A stretch of 64,000 nucleotides of DNA from Acanthococcus lagerstroemiae (taxonomy: Eukaryota; Arthropoda; Insecta; Hemiptera; Eriococcidae), in contig CM063114.1 in the NCBI GenBank assembly GCA_031841125.1, forward strand, positions 35,857,574 through 35,921,573, written 5' to 3'. Position 1 is the stretch's first letter. Every line of letters starts with the position of its first letter. The notes below the pieces were generated by a model. That model was not told the DNA's origin and did not search any database. It saw only the letters and a list, made by a program, of their open reading frames with translations. A program made the position numbers and the translations under genes. Below, piece by piece: positions 1 to 10,100 of this stretch.

Positions 1-700
1 GGTAGGCAACCCGCAGTAGGTTTTTCTCCCGAAAGCGTGACGGCGGCGGATTTTACTATCCTCCCCCCCCCCCCGCCAGTGATTGAACACACTACACAAC
101 CATAGACAACCAATAGGAACACACCAAGTAGGTTTACCATACGGTACTACACACCACTATAAGTACAGGACGACAAAGAGAAAAGTATTAGGGTACTCCA
201 CTGAAGATGGCATAACAGCAAGGTTGGAAAAGATTTGAGTCCTTTGGATTCATATTCGGATTCGTGAAATCATTTTAGAAGATTCGTCGGATTCGGATAT
301 AAGGTACACCGGGGCAATTCCTGGTCAAAAAGAACATTTGTGAAATAAAGAACATTGATATATTAGACATATGACTGAGTGGAATTCACAGATCGATGGC
401 CTAAATCCTGCTCTTCATAATGCTAAGGGTGAAGATGTCATAATGAAAGAATAAAGAAAGATTTGTAAGGCAGTTTCTGTCCAGGAATTGCTCCCAGGTT
501 TCAGCCAGTTAATGGACGCCACGGGGCAAAAAGTGGACGGTCCTTTTTCTCATTCATTTTTACTCGTATTACAATTTTGACCTCAAAATCATATTCAGCG
601 GCTCAAAAAGTACTAGAAAACATTTAAAACTTACCCAAATTGACACCGAAAAAAAAAGTCTGAAAAAGTGCGAAAAATTTTTATTCAGAAACAGTACCAG
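1..700. other. Gene-free stretch
   Basis: No reading frame with recognisable homology on either strand. The stretch is AT-rich and carries a run of 12 C at 63-74. I see no element boundaries before the inverted-repeat element that starts at 701. Confidence 0.5.
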
Positions 701-1067
701 GGTGTCTACCCGTCAAGGAAGTCAAGGAAAAGTCAAGTATTTTGGAGGGTGGTCAAAGAAAGTCAAGAAAGTAAAGGAAAGTCAAGTATTTTGGATAGTA
801 GTCATGAAAAGTCATAAATTTTTCATTTAAATTTCCTCAAAATTATAATCACGATTTTTTTTTTAAATTACAAGTAAATTTAAAGTAATGTAAATATTTT
901 CAGATAATTACATAATATCCTTTTTCACAGTATTTTTTAGTGTTTCCATTTATTGTGAGCTCCCCCCCCCCCACCTTGATAAGGTTCTACGAATATGATT
1001 ATATTTGTATGTGTGTAAAACGGTTAGGAAAAAAGTGAGAAAAGGTCAAGGGGACCCGGTAGACACC
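701..1067. mobile_element. Short inverted-repeat element with GGTGTCTACC ends
   Basis: The sequence begins GGTGTCTACC (701-710) and ends with its exact reverse complement GGTAGACACC (1058-1067). Next to the left end are repeated GTCAAGGAAAGTCAAG-type words with AAGTCAAGTATTTTGGA, and near the right end GAAAAGGTCAAGG. There is no coding capacity, so this is a non-autonomous element of about 367 bp. A related copy with the same end motif and the same GTCAAG words (seen in reverse as ACTTGACTTTT) lies at 46165-48596. No clear target duplication was found, so the superfamily is left open. Confidence 0.72.
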
Positions 1068-1069
1068 TT

Positions 1070-1404
1070 AGCGTCATATTCATGGCTATACAAGCGTTCA
1101 TTCGTTCTTGCCATGTATCGAACGTTTTCGCGTATTCCGCTGTCAGTAAGGAGGAGAAAAACATGACTTCTAAAAAATCACAATTCACCCTCACCCCCTG
1201 TATAGTCCTGACCTCGTCCCCTGCGACTTTTGGTTATTTCCTCAACTAAAGGCAGCCTTACGGGGTCGTCAATTCAACACGAATCAAGAAGTCGCATTAC
1301 TGCGGTGCAGATGTTTTTCTCCTCCTTACCGGCGGCGGAATACGCGAAAACGTTTGATAAATGGCAAGAACGAATGGACGCCTATATAGCCATGAATATG
1401 ACGC
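1070..1404. repeat. Fold-back (inverted repeat) of mariner remnants
   Basis: Bases 1070-1164 are, with a few mismatches, the reverse complement of 1311-1404; for example GCGTCATATTCATGGCTAT on the left pairs with ATAGCCATGAATATGACGC on the right. The arms are about 94 bp and the spacer about 146 bp. The right arm lies inside the mariner transposase remnant, so the left arm is a second, opposite-facing piece of the same gene. The left arm starts within 3 bp of the end of the GGTGTCTACC element. Confidence 0.85.
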
Positions 1405-1420
1405 TTATTTTAAAAAAGAT
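1185..1420 (+). pseudogene. Mariner-type transposase, C-terminal remnant
   Basis: One frame reads SPDLVPCDFWLFPQLK (about 1195-1250), the conserved block around the third catalytic Asp of mariner D,D34D transposases (family form SPDLAPCDFxLFPxLK). It is followed by KAALRGRQFN. After a frame change, a stretch starting near 1305 reads AEYAKTFDKWQERMDAYI, which resembles the usual W-x4-R-x-C-I mariner C-terminus. Everything N-terminal, including the first two catalytic Asp residues, is missing. This is a dead fragment, with at least one frameshift and its own tail duplicated in reverse immediately upstream. Confidence 0.85.
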
Positions 1421-1499
1421 ATTCGTGTACTTAATGAAGATGATGATTAATAAAAAATTTTGTAATCGTATGCTTTTTCTCCTTCTTTAAAAAACCTGT

Positions 1500-3870
1500 A
1501 GGGGTCAACGCATACGGTTTTTTTCAAATTGGTCTGGAACAGCAAGTTTTCAATCAAATGAGCTCGGCGTGGTCTCAATCGTTAGCTAATGAACCAAATT
1601 ATCCCCTTACTGCGTTGAAACGCCGATAAGTAGCGTTGGTGGGCCGTACGAATTTTAGTCTCAGTTACTTAGCGACAACCTATATGTAAAAGCTACAAAA
1701 TTCCTTCTGGCTTCCTCGTTCTAAACATTAAATTTAATTTCTTCAGAAACTACAATTCTGAAAATATGTTTACCATGATTGCATGATTACATCGAATAAG
1801 ATTCAGTTTTTGGAGTGCATTTGGTCTTTCAGCGATTGCCGGATAAGTAAAATAGATCGTATATTTTGCTTTTGTAATGGCAAAAGAATTCCATAATTCC
1901 TAGATTCGTGGATTCGTTTTCAACCTTGCATATCAGCTGAAAGCGCTCTGGACTACAGAAGAAAGAAATTGTGAATTGGCACACCCTACAGACACAGAAT
2001 AGACAAAAAAATTGTGTTTTCAGAATTGGGAGGCCTTTCTTCATTGAGCTTAGGAGGTTAGAGCACGCCTCGTCCGTATCCAGTTCATAGACAACTGCTC
2101 GTAGAACAGATGCGAGCGGATCGCAGATGTAAGCAGATGTGAACGAATATACCTAAGTCGAATAAGGAATCAATTTTGAGCACTGAACGTAAGTCGAGTA
2201 AATTCAATACAGCCAGATTTGATTTATTTCGGTCGCGCTTTTAAATTAAATCCGCTGTTAACGAATTGAGCATTTTCATTGCAAACGCTTTCAAGCGAAT
2301 CCATGTTCCAAAAAGTGAAAATTTTTCCTCATTATTGTGCGAGTCGTACGGAGACGCGACGCGGTCCCCACTTCCGCTCCACGCACGGTGGAATTTATTG
2401 AAAATTTTTTATTCAATCTCGTTTTCGTCTCGGGCGAACGAAGTATATATAAGCTATTAATACCATACTTTTAAATTTCCCAAGTCTGATATCGAAAAAT
2501 CCGGCGCGGCCTTCATTTTTTCCCTCGTTAGAAATCATAAATTATTAATTGTTCGCTTTCATTCGGCCGATTTGGTATAACGTGCGGCGTAATTTAGAGT
2601 AAATTCTCGCTGGTTCGACGAACAATCGCCAGATCTGGCTGGCATTTCCCCACATTATACTCATTATCTCGATTTCAACTTTTCAATTTATCACGTTTTC
2701 GTGTTTACCCTTTCCTCTTTCACTTTTTTCCTTTTTTTATTCACGGCGCATACCCTCTATTCTCGATTCCGAACGGTATTTTGATTTGTGCACCGGAGAT
2801 CCTCTCTCCCTATCTTTATCGGTGAAACGGGCCCGCCGTAATTTATACCAGTTTTCTAAATTGCAAGTTTTAAGACAGTCTCGTCTCTGAGAGTCATTGT
2901 AGATTTCTTTCTTCCGCTATCCGAAGACAAGCGACAGCCGGGACACGTGATGATGGAATTACTCGTGATAGTGACCGAATTATCGAAAATCGGATTAGTA
3001 CCTTAAAAAAGAGGTTGATAGCGCTCTTGTAAATCCGTAATGCAGGAAGTCTTTCATTCTCTATTTGTACTGCAATAGTACATTACAATTATCCGAAAAA
3101 AATTCTTTACAGCTGAATTTTAGTACACAGAGTTGGATGGCAGTAGTTGTTAATACAATAAAGGTATTGAACATGCGTTGACCCTCTCCTCTCTAATGTA
3201 CATTTTCATATAAATTGTCCTGCCTGGCTATCAGCGTAGCTGGATGCGACGTCCCTCAGACGTCTTTTGTCACCTGCATACCTCCACTTCCTGTACGTGA
3301 TCTTTTCAAAATCACGGTCTTTTTCTGCTTCTTACTCTCATGACTCAATCTTCTTTTTCTCCCTCGACCGGCCAGGCAGGACATCCGTTTAGTTCAGTTT
3401 CAGTTTATATTTTATTACTCTCAGTCGGATCTGTTTTTACTCAGTACTTATCGTTCAATACACGCGCTCTTTCTACAAACTCTAGTTCTATAATCTCGAA
3501 TGCCCTCGCTGCGGTCTAAACTAAGCACTTCTCAGCTGAAAAACCTGAAAAAACCGTATCTGTTGACCTCGATGTGATTTTAACACGAATAAGAGTTTCG
3601 ATGTGATTGTGAACTGTGATCTCGCGCAAATCCTAAAAAAACACGTGCGCAAGAACTACAAAATCAGTTTCAGTTATTGTAGTTTTTTTCTCCGTATAAT
3701 CCAGTGGGGTGAACTTTACCAGACGTTTCCTGAAAAAGAAAACAATGGGAACTAATTTCCAATTTTCAGACTTCAATACGAATGTTATACTGCGGAATCA
3801 AGATTGATTTCACACTAGTAAATAGAAGTAACTGAGTCAAGTGTGACAAAACACTTCCAGGAGCAGACAT
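1500..3870. other. Gene-free stretch, part of it CpG-containing
   Basis: No frame was recognised. Between roughly 2200 and 2960 the composition differs from the flanks: CpG words are frequent and TAAT/ATTA words are scattered (for example AAATTATTAATTG near 2540). No simple repeats or transposon ends are visible. This could be regulatory or conserved non-coding DNA, but nothing in the sequence proves that. Confidence 0.35.
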
Positions 3871-4990
3871 AAATTCCGATCACAATCCATTTGCAGCAAG
3901 AATCAGGATCAGGCTGAAGACTATCAAGAAGTCAGGTGTCAAGAGGAGAGATTTCGGTGCCTTGCAGAATAAAAAAGTGAGGAGCAAGGTCAGGACTGCC
4001 GTCAATGGCGGGATCCATGAAGTATATGAGAGACCTGAGGAGCTCTGTACTACCGGAGCTAAATGAAATTGGACACGGAGTACCTTGTGCCACGGCCCTG
4101 GAGGCGGCGTGAGGGAGGTGGAGAAGTTCTCGGATATTGAAAAGAAGTACAGCGGATGTGGAAAGTGTGTCTAAGGGTATTTGTTGGGCAATGCTCAGAA
4201 TGTGCTCAGGGATTATAAGACCGCCAAGAAGAACAAATGAGTGATTGAAGAAATCCTCACCCTGACAGAAGAAAGAAGGAAATATAAAGACGCTCATCCA
4301 GCCAAGTATGAGCAGCTTGGCCGTACCATCCGTAAGAAGATCCGGGAAGCCAAAGAGGAGCTGCTGAAGCGAGAAAAGACTTAAAAAGCATGATGACTTC
4401 AACTTGCACAAGCTGTTGAAGAAGGTCTCTGGAGATGATCAGCAGAGGAAGTTGATGGCTCTGAAAGATGAAGGAAGTAACCTAATTGTTGAACCTGAGG
4501 GTCTCAAGGTAACCCGCAGTGGTATATCGAAAAGCTCTTCAACGTCTACTGCCTCCCATCTCAAAAACCAGAGGGCGGCGATCTGAAAATCCTCGAGACA
4601 CTGCCAGACGAAGTGAGAAGAAAGACAAGGCGTCGGGCTCAAACCAGGTATACCAGCAGAACTCATCAAGCTTTTCAGTGAGCATGGTACGAATAAACTG
4701 GCCAAGTTGTGCAATCGCATTTACCAGTGGATGCAGTCCCGTTTTGTAACGCTGCCGAAAGTACCGCATAAGAGCCTGCAATGATACCCATTGATTAGCC
4801 TCATGAATCATGCGCTGAAGATACTCCTTCGCATCATACACAGCCCATCAAGAATAGATGCAAAAAGAATATGAGTCAACAGCAGTTTGACTTTAGGAGT
4901 GATATAAAGACAAGAGAGGCCTTGTTCAGTATGAACATCCTAATACAGAAAATCAAAAAGGAGAAAACAAAGATTTTGGCCTTTCTGCTT
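3871..4990 (+). pseudogene. RTE-like LINE remnant (endonuclease end to reverse transcriptase start)
   Basis: Pieces in several frames follow the usual order of an RTE/BovB-type ORF2. First comes the endonuclease end NSDHNPFAARIRIRLK (about 3875-3930, with the SDHNP motif). Next is the linker VIEEILTLTEERRKYK and KYEQLGRTIRKKIREAKEE (4240-4370), then a KDEGSNLIVEPEG block (4460-4500). The reverse transcriptase start follows as PAELIKLFSEHG, then LISLMNHALKILLRIIH (4790-4840) and TREALFSMNILIQK (4910-4955). Many stops and at least five frame changes separate the pieces. It stops before the catalytic palm motifs. Confidence 0.82.
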
Positions 4991-5278
4991 GGGGGAGAGC
5001 AATACTCCCACTTGTTTCCCCATTTGTCGGGCGCCTCTGCAGAACAAACAAGCCGTTTTCTCTTTTATATGTATAGTTTGAATTATGAAAGACCAACGGT
5101 TCCAATAGGGCAAGAGACCTTATATCGAGAAAAAGATTTTTTTAAATAGCGCTTATTGGGATGTGGAACGGAATGTAGGAGCGCTAATGTGCACTTCCTA
5201 ATGAAAGGTTGAGTGATCGCAGACGGAAATAACATTGCCGTAAATGGGAAATACGGGTTTACACAATAGTCCTCGCTT

Positions 5279-5500
5279 CAAGGGCGTAGATAGCTCCGTT
5301 ATAAGGAGGGAGTGTCCAAACAATTTGTTTCTCTGTCCTGCTAAACCCTCTCTACACCCTCCTATGATTTGCACCACAGAACTCCTGAAAAAAACAACTA
5401 TTTTTCACTGCTAATGTAGCTAAACTTAATGGTTAACTTTTCTTTCTGCTATAAGGGGGGGGGAATCCAGACTCCCAGGACCTCCCTTATTACGCTCTTG
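5279..5500. mobile_element. hAT-like MITE, copy 1 of a two-copy family
   Basis: Left end CAAGGGCGTAGATAGCTCC (5279) and right end TACGCTCTTG (5500) form imperfect terminal inverted repeats. The flanking 8 bp are CCTCGCTT and ACTCGCGT, matching at 6 of 8 positions as a decayed target duplication. The body aligns with the second copy at 20630-20801: CCGTTATAA, then GTCCTGCTAAACCCT versus TTCTGCCTGACCCT, and CTCCTGAA. It has no coding capacity. The 8-bp duplication and the CA-rGGGC start point to the hAT superfamily. Confidence 0.78.
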
Positions 5501-6400
5501 ACTCGCGTGTAACATTTGGCATAAGGGGCTTCTTAAAATTTGACGTCGACTTTAATACTGGACTACAAGAGCAGCCGGAAATATTTTGTAAAAATACATA
5601 ATACTTAAAGAAGGAAGCTTATTAAATGTGTAGCTACAGAGGCACCCGAGCACATTTACAGCAGCAACTTCCTTTTGCAGAGAACACCTTTTAACTGGCC
5701 GAAATGAATCAAGTCTGTTAGCGGAGAATTTCATCTGGCTCGCATGTGCATGAAATGGGATTCGGTGTAATTGTTATTTTAGACTAATGTTTCGATGCAA
5801 ATTCAGTTGAAGGTAGACGCTGGGTGAGCTTGAAGTGCTCGGTAAACATATGGTACAGTTTTCGCCAATTGCCAGTATAGTATTCTTCATAATAATTACA
5901 CTAAAACTCTTTCGCCGCTCTGTACAGTAATTGTCAGACAGCAACAGTCGGAACAAATAGATTGTATAGAAGCTCGCCTCTCTTAACGAGTGTAGCCGTC
6001 GCTGCCATTTTAAGCCTTTGTTAAATCGACTACAATTCCACCGTAATCGTTGGGTACAAATTACGCGTTCCTGTTCAAGTTGAAAAACATTTGAATTTAA
6101 TGTTTCGAACTGATCGTTCTCATTTTGCATCGAGAATAAAAAATAATGATAGCTCTTCCTTCAAAATGCGAAAATGATAGGGCTGGGAAAAAATAGCCTG
6201 ATCTCTTTGTAATCAAGCTGACAAATATGAATGGAGGTTGTTAGATTTTTTTTTTTTTTAACCATTTAGTAATTTACATTTCTATACACACTGCAAAAAC
6301 TACGCCACTGTAAGGACATGAACCCTGAGCAGTCTTTAAACCCTCTACGGGGCGGTACTCTTCTAAACACATTTTTCATACGAAGAAAACAAAGTCAATG
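5501..6400. other. Unassigned stretch with a possible diverged Wnt-like exon on the minus strand
   Basis: On the minus strand an acceptor-like CTTGAACAG ends at 6071. The frame that follows reads LRWNCS (about 6029-6046), 15 residues, then REASF (5969-5983). Wnt proteins carry RWNCS and, about 16 residues on, RE(A/T)AF. The residues after this match poorly and the Cys spacing is off. It could be a decayed exon or chance. The rest of the stretch holds nothing recognisable apart from a T run at 6247-6259. Confidence 0.2.
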
Positions 6401-6639
6401 TCCATTTAGCTCAGTACAATTAGCAAGTCGGGGAAAAAATTGGTATTACAGGTATTTCTTTGCGGGATATTGTTGACAGTGGTGCCCTCAATAACTAAAA
6501 AAACCACAGCTCCCAACAAATATTTTATGGGGGTTGAAGCCCCAAAAACTGTCAAAGAGACGGATGGTTTCAACACCAGGAGACAAGACAGGACCATCAG
6601 AATTCGACTAGTGGGCCAGAAATATAGTCCGCGATTTGG

Positions 6640-7573
6640 ATCCAGTGCAGGAAAGGGCAATGGAGGCTCTTCTAAAGGACTTCAGGAAGATCTTTGTCGA
6701 GAACAGCGACGATTATGGCCGGACAGAATTGGTCCAACATCGGACTGATACTGGGGACAGCCCGCCCATTAAGTAACACCCTCGGACAGTCCCATTGGCA
6801 AGACAAAAGGAAGTCAACCGGATTATCGACGATCTGCACCGACAGGGTATCATCGAGCCATCTTCAAGTCCATGGATGTCGCCCATTGTGCCGGTACCAA
6901 AGAAGGATGGTACAACACAGTTGTGTGTGGATTATCGACGGCTGAATGATGTGACTCGGAAAGACAGTTATCCATTGCCGCGGATCGACTACTGGATCTA
7001 CTAGGTGGAAGCGAGTGGTATACCATAGTGGATTTGAAGAGTGGTTACCACCGAGTGGTCCTCCATCCAGAGGATAAAGAGAAGACAGCGTTCTGGCAGT
7101 ACACAGTGATGCCTTTTGAACTGTGTAATGCGCCAGCTACATTCGAGCATTTGATGGAGACAGTCCTGCGAGGCCTACTAGGCGAAATCTGCCTAGTGTA
7201 CCTCGATGATAAGGTCATCTTCGGAGGATCTACCCTGCAGCAACACCTAGATAAGGTCAGACAGGTGTTCTCCAGGTTCCAGAGTGCCGGGTTGAAGCTG
7301 TCACCCAAGAAGTGTTCTCTGGCCCAGAAGGAGGTACGATCTTTGGGCCACGTCATCTCCAAGGAGGAAATCCGGACCGACCCAGATAAGCTATCTGCAG
7401 TGGAAAAGTGGCCAGTTCCAGTGGATAAGCATCAGACCAGGAGCTTCCTAGGATTCTATTCCTACTACCGAAGGTACATCCGAGACTTTGCTGGTATTGC
7501 TCGACCACTGCATCAACTAATAGAAGATTGTCGGGAATTTTGTCTAGACAGACAAGTGCACAGAAGCCTTTGA
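6640..7573 (+). pseudogene. pol: Gypsy pol: reverse transcriptase
   Basis: The reverse transcriptase opens near 6640 (ERAMEALLKDFRKIF). There is an in-frame stop at about 6771, then the fingers read [20 protein letters not shown] and [21 protein letters not shown] frameshift near 6990 separates this from WYTIVDLKSGYH in the next frame. The catalytic box reads CLVYLDDKVIFG (YLDD at 7198-7209), with an extra Lys after YLDD compared with the usual YLDDxxIFS. Connection motifs LSPKKCSLAQKEVRSLGHVI and SFLGFYSYYRRYIRDFAGIA follow. The frame closes at 7573, where a shift leads into RNase H. Confidence 0.92.
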
Positions 7574-8000
7574 GAAATTGAAGAAGCTGTTGTGTACAGC
7601 CCCAGTCTTGGCTTTTCCAACCCCCGGTGCAGCCATTCATAGTGGACAGAGACGACAGCGACACAGTCATTGGAGGTGTACTTACCTAGCTGGAAGATGG
7701 GAATGAGCGCGTCATTGCTTACTACAGCAAGTCTCTTTCGCGGCCTGAGCGGAACTATTGTGTCACTAGGAGAGAGCTATCCTCACTGCGGTCAAAACTT
7801 TGCGCCAATTTCACAAGTATCTGTATGGCCAGAAATTTAGAGGCTCCTGTCCTTCAAATATCCCGAGGGACAGATCCCGAAGTGGCTTCAGCAGCTACAG
7901 GAGTACTTCTGCGAAATACAGTTCCGGAAGGGCAAAAGCCATGGAAATGCGGACGGGCTGTCGAGGCGACCGTGCCCTGCAGACTGTCGGTTTTGTCAGC
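7560..8000 (+). pseudogene. Gypsy pol: RNase H, badly frameshifted
   Basis: Short pieces in different frames match the gypsy RNase H region: FEKLKKLLCTAPVLAFP (7569-7620), a degenerate V(D)xDASDxxIGGVL block around 7640-7690, YYSKSLSRPERNYCVTRREL (7720-7780), and LRQFHKYLYGQKF (7798-7840). A gap follows where the usual RTDHxALxWL should be. It then resumes as QIPKWLQQLQEYF-like and KSHGNADGLSRR (about 7938-7970). At least three frame changes rule out function. Confidence 0.8.
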
Positions 8001-8009
8001 GACTGGAGA

Positions 8010-9229
8010 AGAAGGAACTTGCGTCCGTTAAGGGGGTATCGCTGCAGTCTAGTGATGCGCTGAAGAAAGATCAGCTGGAGGATGAAGTCGTTGGTCGGAT
8101 TCTACGGGCCAAGCAAGCAGGCGAAAGACCACCGTGGCAGGAAATTTCGGATCAGTCACGAGAGCTGAAAACTCTGTGGGCTCAGTGGGACTCATTGCGC
8201 ATTAGTGACGGCCTTCTGGTGCGCGCTTGGGAGTCGGAAGATGGCACAATAGTGCGAATGCAGACCATCATTCCACGGAAGAAGGTTTTGGAAATCCTAC
8301 GTGGTGTACATGACCAAGTTTCTGGAGGGCATCTGGGCACCACGAAAACCCTAGCGAAGATTCAAGAGCGCTTCTACTGGCCGACGTACAAGGAAGATGT
8401 GGAAGACTGGTACCGCCGCTGCACCACTTGTGCAGCAGTGAAAGAGCCACAAACTCGGTCTCGCGGGAGGATGCTGAAGTACAACGTTGGATACCCATTT
8501 GAACGGATTGCAATGGATACTGCAGAACCATTCCCGCTCTCGGATGCTGGAAACCGGTATGTGTTGTGTGTAAATGGCATGAAGTATACCCTATGCCAAC
8601 ACGGGACGCTGACGGAGAATTGGATCACACGTTATGGTGCCCCACTGAAGCTACATACAGACCAGGGAAGGAACTTCAAATCCAAGTTATTTGAAGAAAT
8701 ATGTTAGCTTCTGGGAATTCGAAAGACGAGAACTACTCCGCTGCATCCGCTGTCCGACGGCATGGTTGAGCGATTCAACCGGACGCTCAAGGAATATCTG
8801 GCCAAAGTCGTTGCCGAGCACCAAAGAGACCAGGACCAACACATCCCGCCGTTGTTTCTGTTGGCCTACAGATCAGCCGTCCACGAAAGTACGCAGCACA
8901 CTCCCGCAAAGGTCGTCTTTGGCCGGGAGTTACGATTACCGTGCGATCTGGAGTTTGGAACTCCACCTCAACATCAAAGCCAACGAGGTCGGCTTCCAGG
9001 CTGGGGACCGTGTCTGGTTTTACAATCCGCAACGAAAGAGAGGACGGAACCCGAAACTACAGAGTCATTGGGAAGGACAGACACCGTACTCAAGCAGATC
9101 AACGATGTTGTATACCGGATTCGGAAGCTTGGTGGTGGACGAGCCAAAGTCGTGCACCTTGATCGTTTGGCAGTCTGGCATGGTGACCATGAAGAAGATC
9201 TGGAGCCTGGTCGAAACGTCCAGGCTTAA
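8010..9229 (+). pseudogene. Gypsy pol: integrase, one internal stop
   Basis: The frame is open from about 8010 to 8704, broken by a single TAG at 8705-8707 where most relatives have Gln, and continues in the same frame through 9000. It holds a HHCC zinc finger (HDQVSGGHLG at about 8309, CTTC at about 8420-8431). The catalytic DDE residues sit in AMDTAEPFP (8512), LHTDQGRNF (8650) and GMVERFNRTL (8760). The spacing between the two Asp residues is about ten residues shorter than usual, suggesting a small deletion. A further deletion and frameshift near 8970-9080 precede a GPY/F-type tail (VLKQINDVVYRIRKLG). The stop at 9227-9229 is immediately followed by the polypurine tract. Confidence 0.9.
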
Positions 9230-9240
9230 GGAGGGGGCAG
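9229..9240 (+). other. Polypurine tract of the gypsy element
   Basis: AGGAGGGGGCAG lies directly between the pol stop codon and the TG that opens the 3' LTR. This is the expected primer site for plus-strand DNA synthesis. Confidence 0.85.
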
Positions 9241-9596
9241 TGTGGCGAATAATCCCGAATAGAAAGATTGACACGTTTCGAACCAGCAGAATAGAAATTC
9301 GATAAAGAAAGAGATAAGGAGTTTCACCGATAATGCTGGGTTATATGTCGCCGTATGGTGTGGTGGGACGTGTGGCGATGCACGCATGCCAAAGTGGCCC
9401 CTGAGACACCGCACCCCCGGCACCGGAAACTACCCTTTCGGGCATCGCATCGGTACTGAGGGGGACCGTCGCCGTAGTCTAATTTTTATGCGATAAATCT
9501 TGCGTTTTTGAAGCGAATTAGCTACCGTTTATGTTTGTGTGGAATAAAGTTCTTAGTACGTGTTTTCGTGCGTTTTTCGGTGCGAATCTCGTTACA
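9241..9596 (+). repeat. 3' long terminal repeat (356 bp)
   Basis: Starts TGTGGCGAATAAT right after the polypurine tract and ends CTCGTTACA, giving canonical TG...CA ends. It contains an AATAAA-type signal (GGAATAAAGT at 9541). The CTAG after 9596 could be half of a target duplication, but the other half is lost with the 5' end. A 55-bp stretch (about 9413-9470, CCGGAAACTACCCTTTCGG) recurs in diverged form at about 43180-43235. Confidence 0.9.
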
Positions 9597-10100
9597 CTAG
9601 TTTTTCGCGAAAATACCGGGAACTATTAAATTCAGAATGAATTGTTAAAAAAAAAGCTTCTCACTTGATTCCTCACTGAAAAGATTCTTTAAAGTTTTTC
9701 CATAACCGCCTTCGAAATGCCCCAGCGAGGGGGTTAAAAATATCTCTTATATTTCATCGTGCATTAACACGGACCTTATGCGCGAGATAGCACTGTCTTC
9801 AACATGTTTTGTTCTCACTGACTTCCGCGAACAGAAAGGGTGCAATCGCCCATAGATCCGTTTGGTACAGGCGATAAATGAGAAATAAAAACATTTTGGA
9901 GGCCAAAAGCGAATTTTGTTGAAAAATTTCAGGCTAGGTGTGAGAAACAACATGTTGAAAATCCCGCTCCCAAAAAGCTGTGCTAAATTTTCTGTTGCAA
10001 GTTTTAGTCCCCCTAAATCAGTTTTTTGCAAATATTTCAAAAAGTTAAGATCCTAGAAAAAATTCTCCAGACGAAAAATATTCCTCGTTAAATTTCCTTT
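9597..10100. other. Gene-free stretch
   Basis: AT-rich DNA between the gypsy LTR and the next LINE. The open frames here show no homology I recognise, and no repeats are evident. Confidence 0.4.

Larger units (their letters stand above)
6590..9596 (+). mobile_element. Ty3/gypsy LTR retrotransposon, 5'-truncated
   Basis: Domains follow gypsy order: reverse transcriptase, RNase H, integrase with a GPY/F-like tail, polypurine tract and 3' LTR. No 5' LTR, primer binding site or gag is present. The first recognisable pol residues are at about 6640, with an in-frame stop just upstream near 6615. The copy is inactive through truncation, at least three frameshifts, a stop in the integrase and small internal deletions. 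It is noticeably more GC-rich than its AT-rich surroundings, as expected of an insertion younger than most of the window. Confidence 0.93.

Noticed and set aside
6440..6748. gag or protease of the gypsy element in the open frame upstream of the reverse transcriptase
   Set aside because: The frame that is open there is not the pol frame. It shows no zinc knuckle or protease D(S/T)G in a convincing context, and the pol frame has a stop near 6615.
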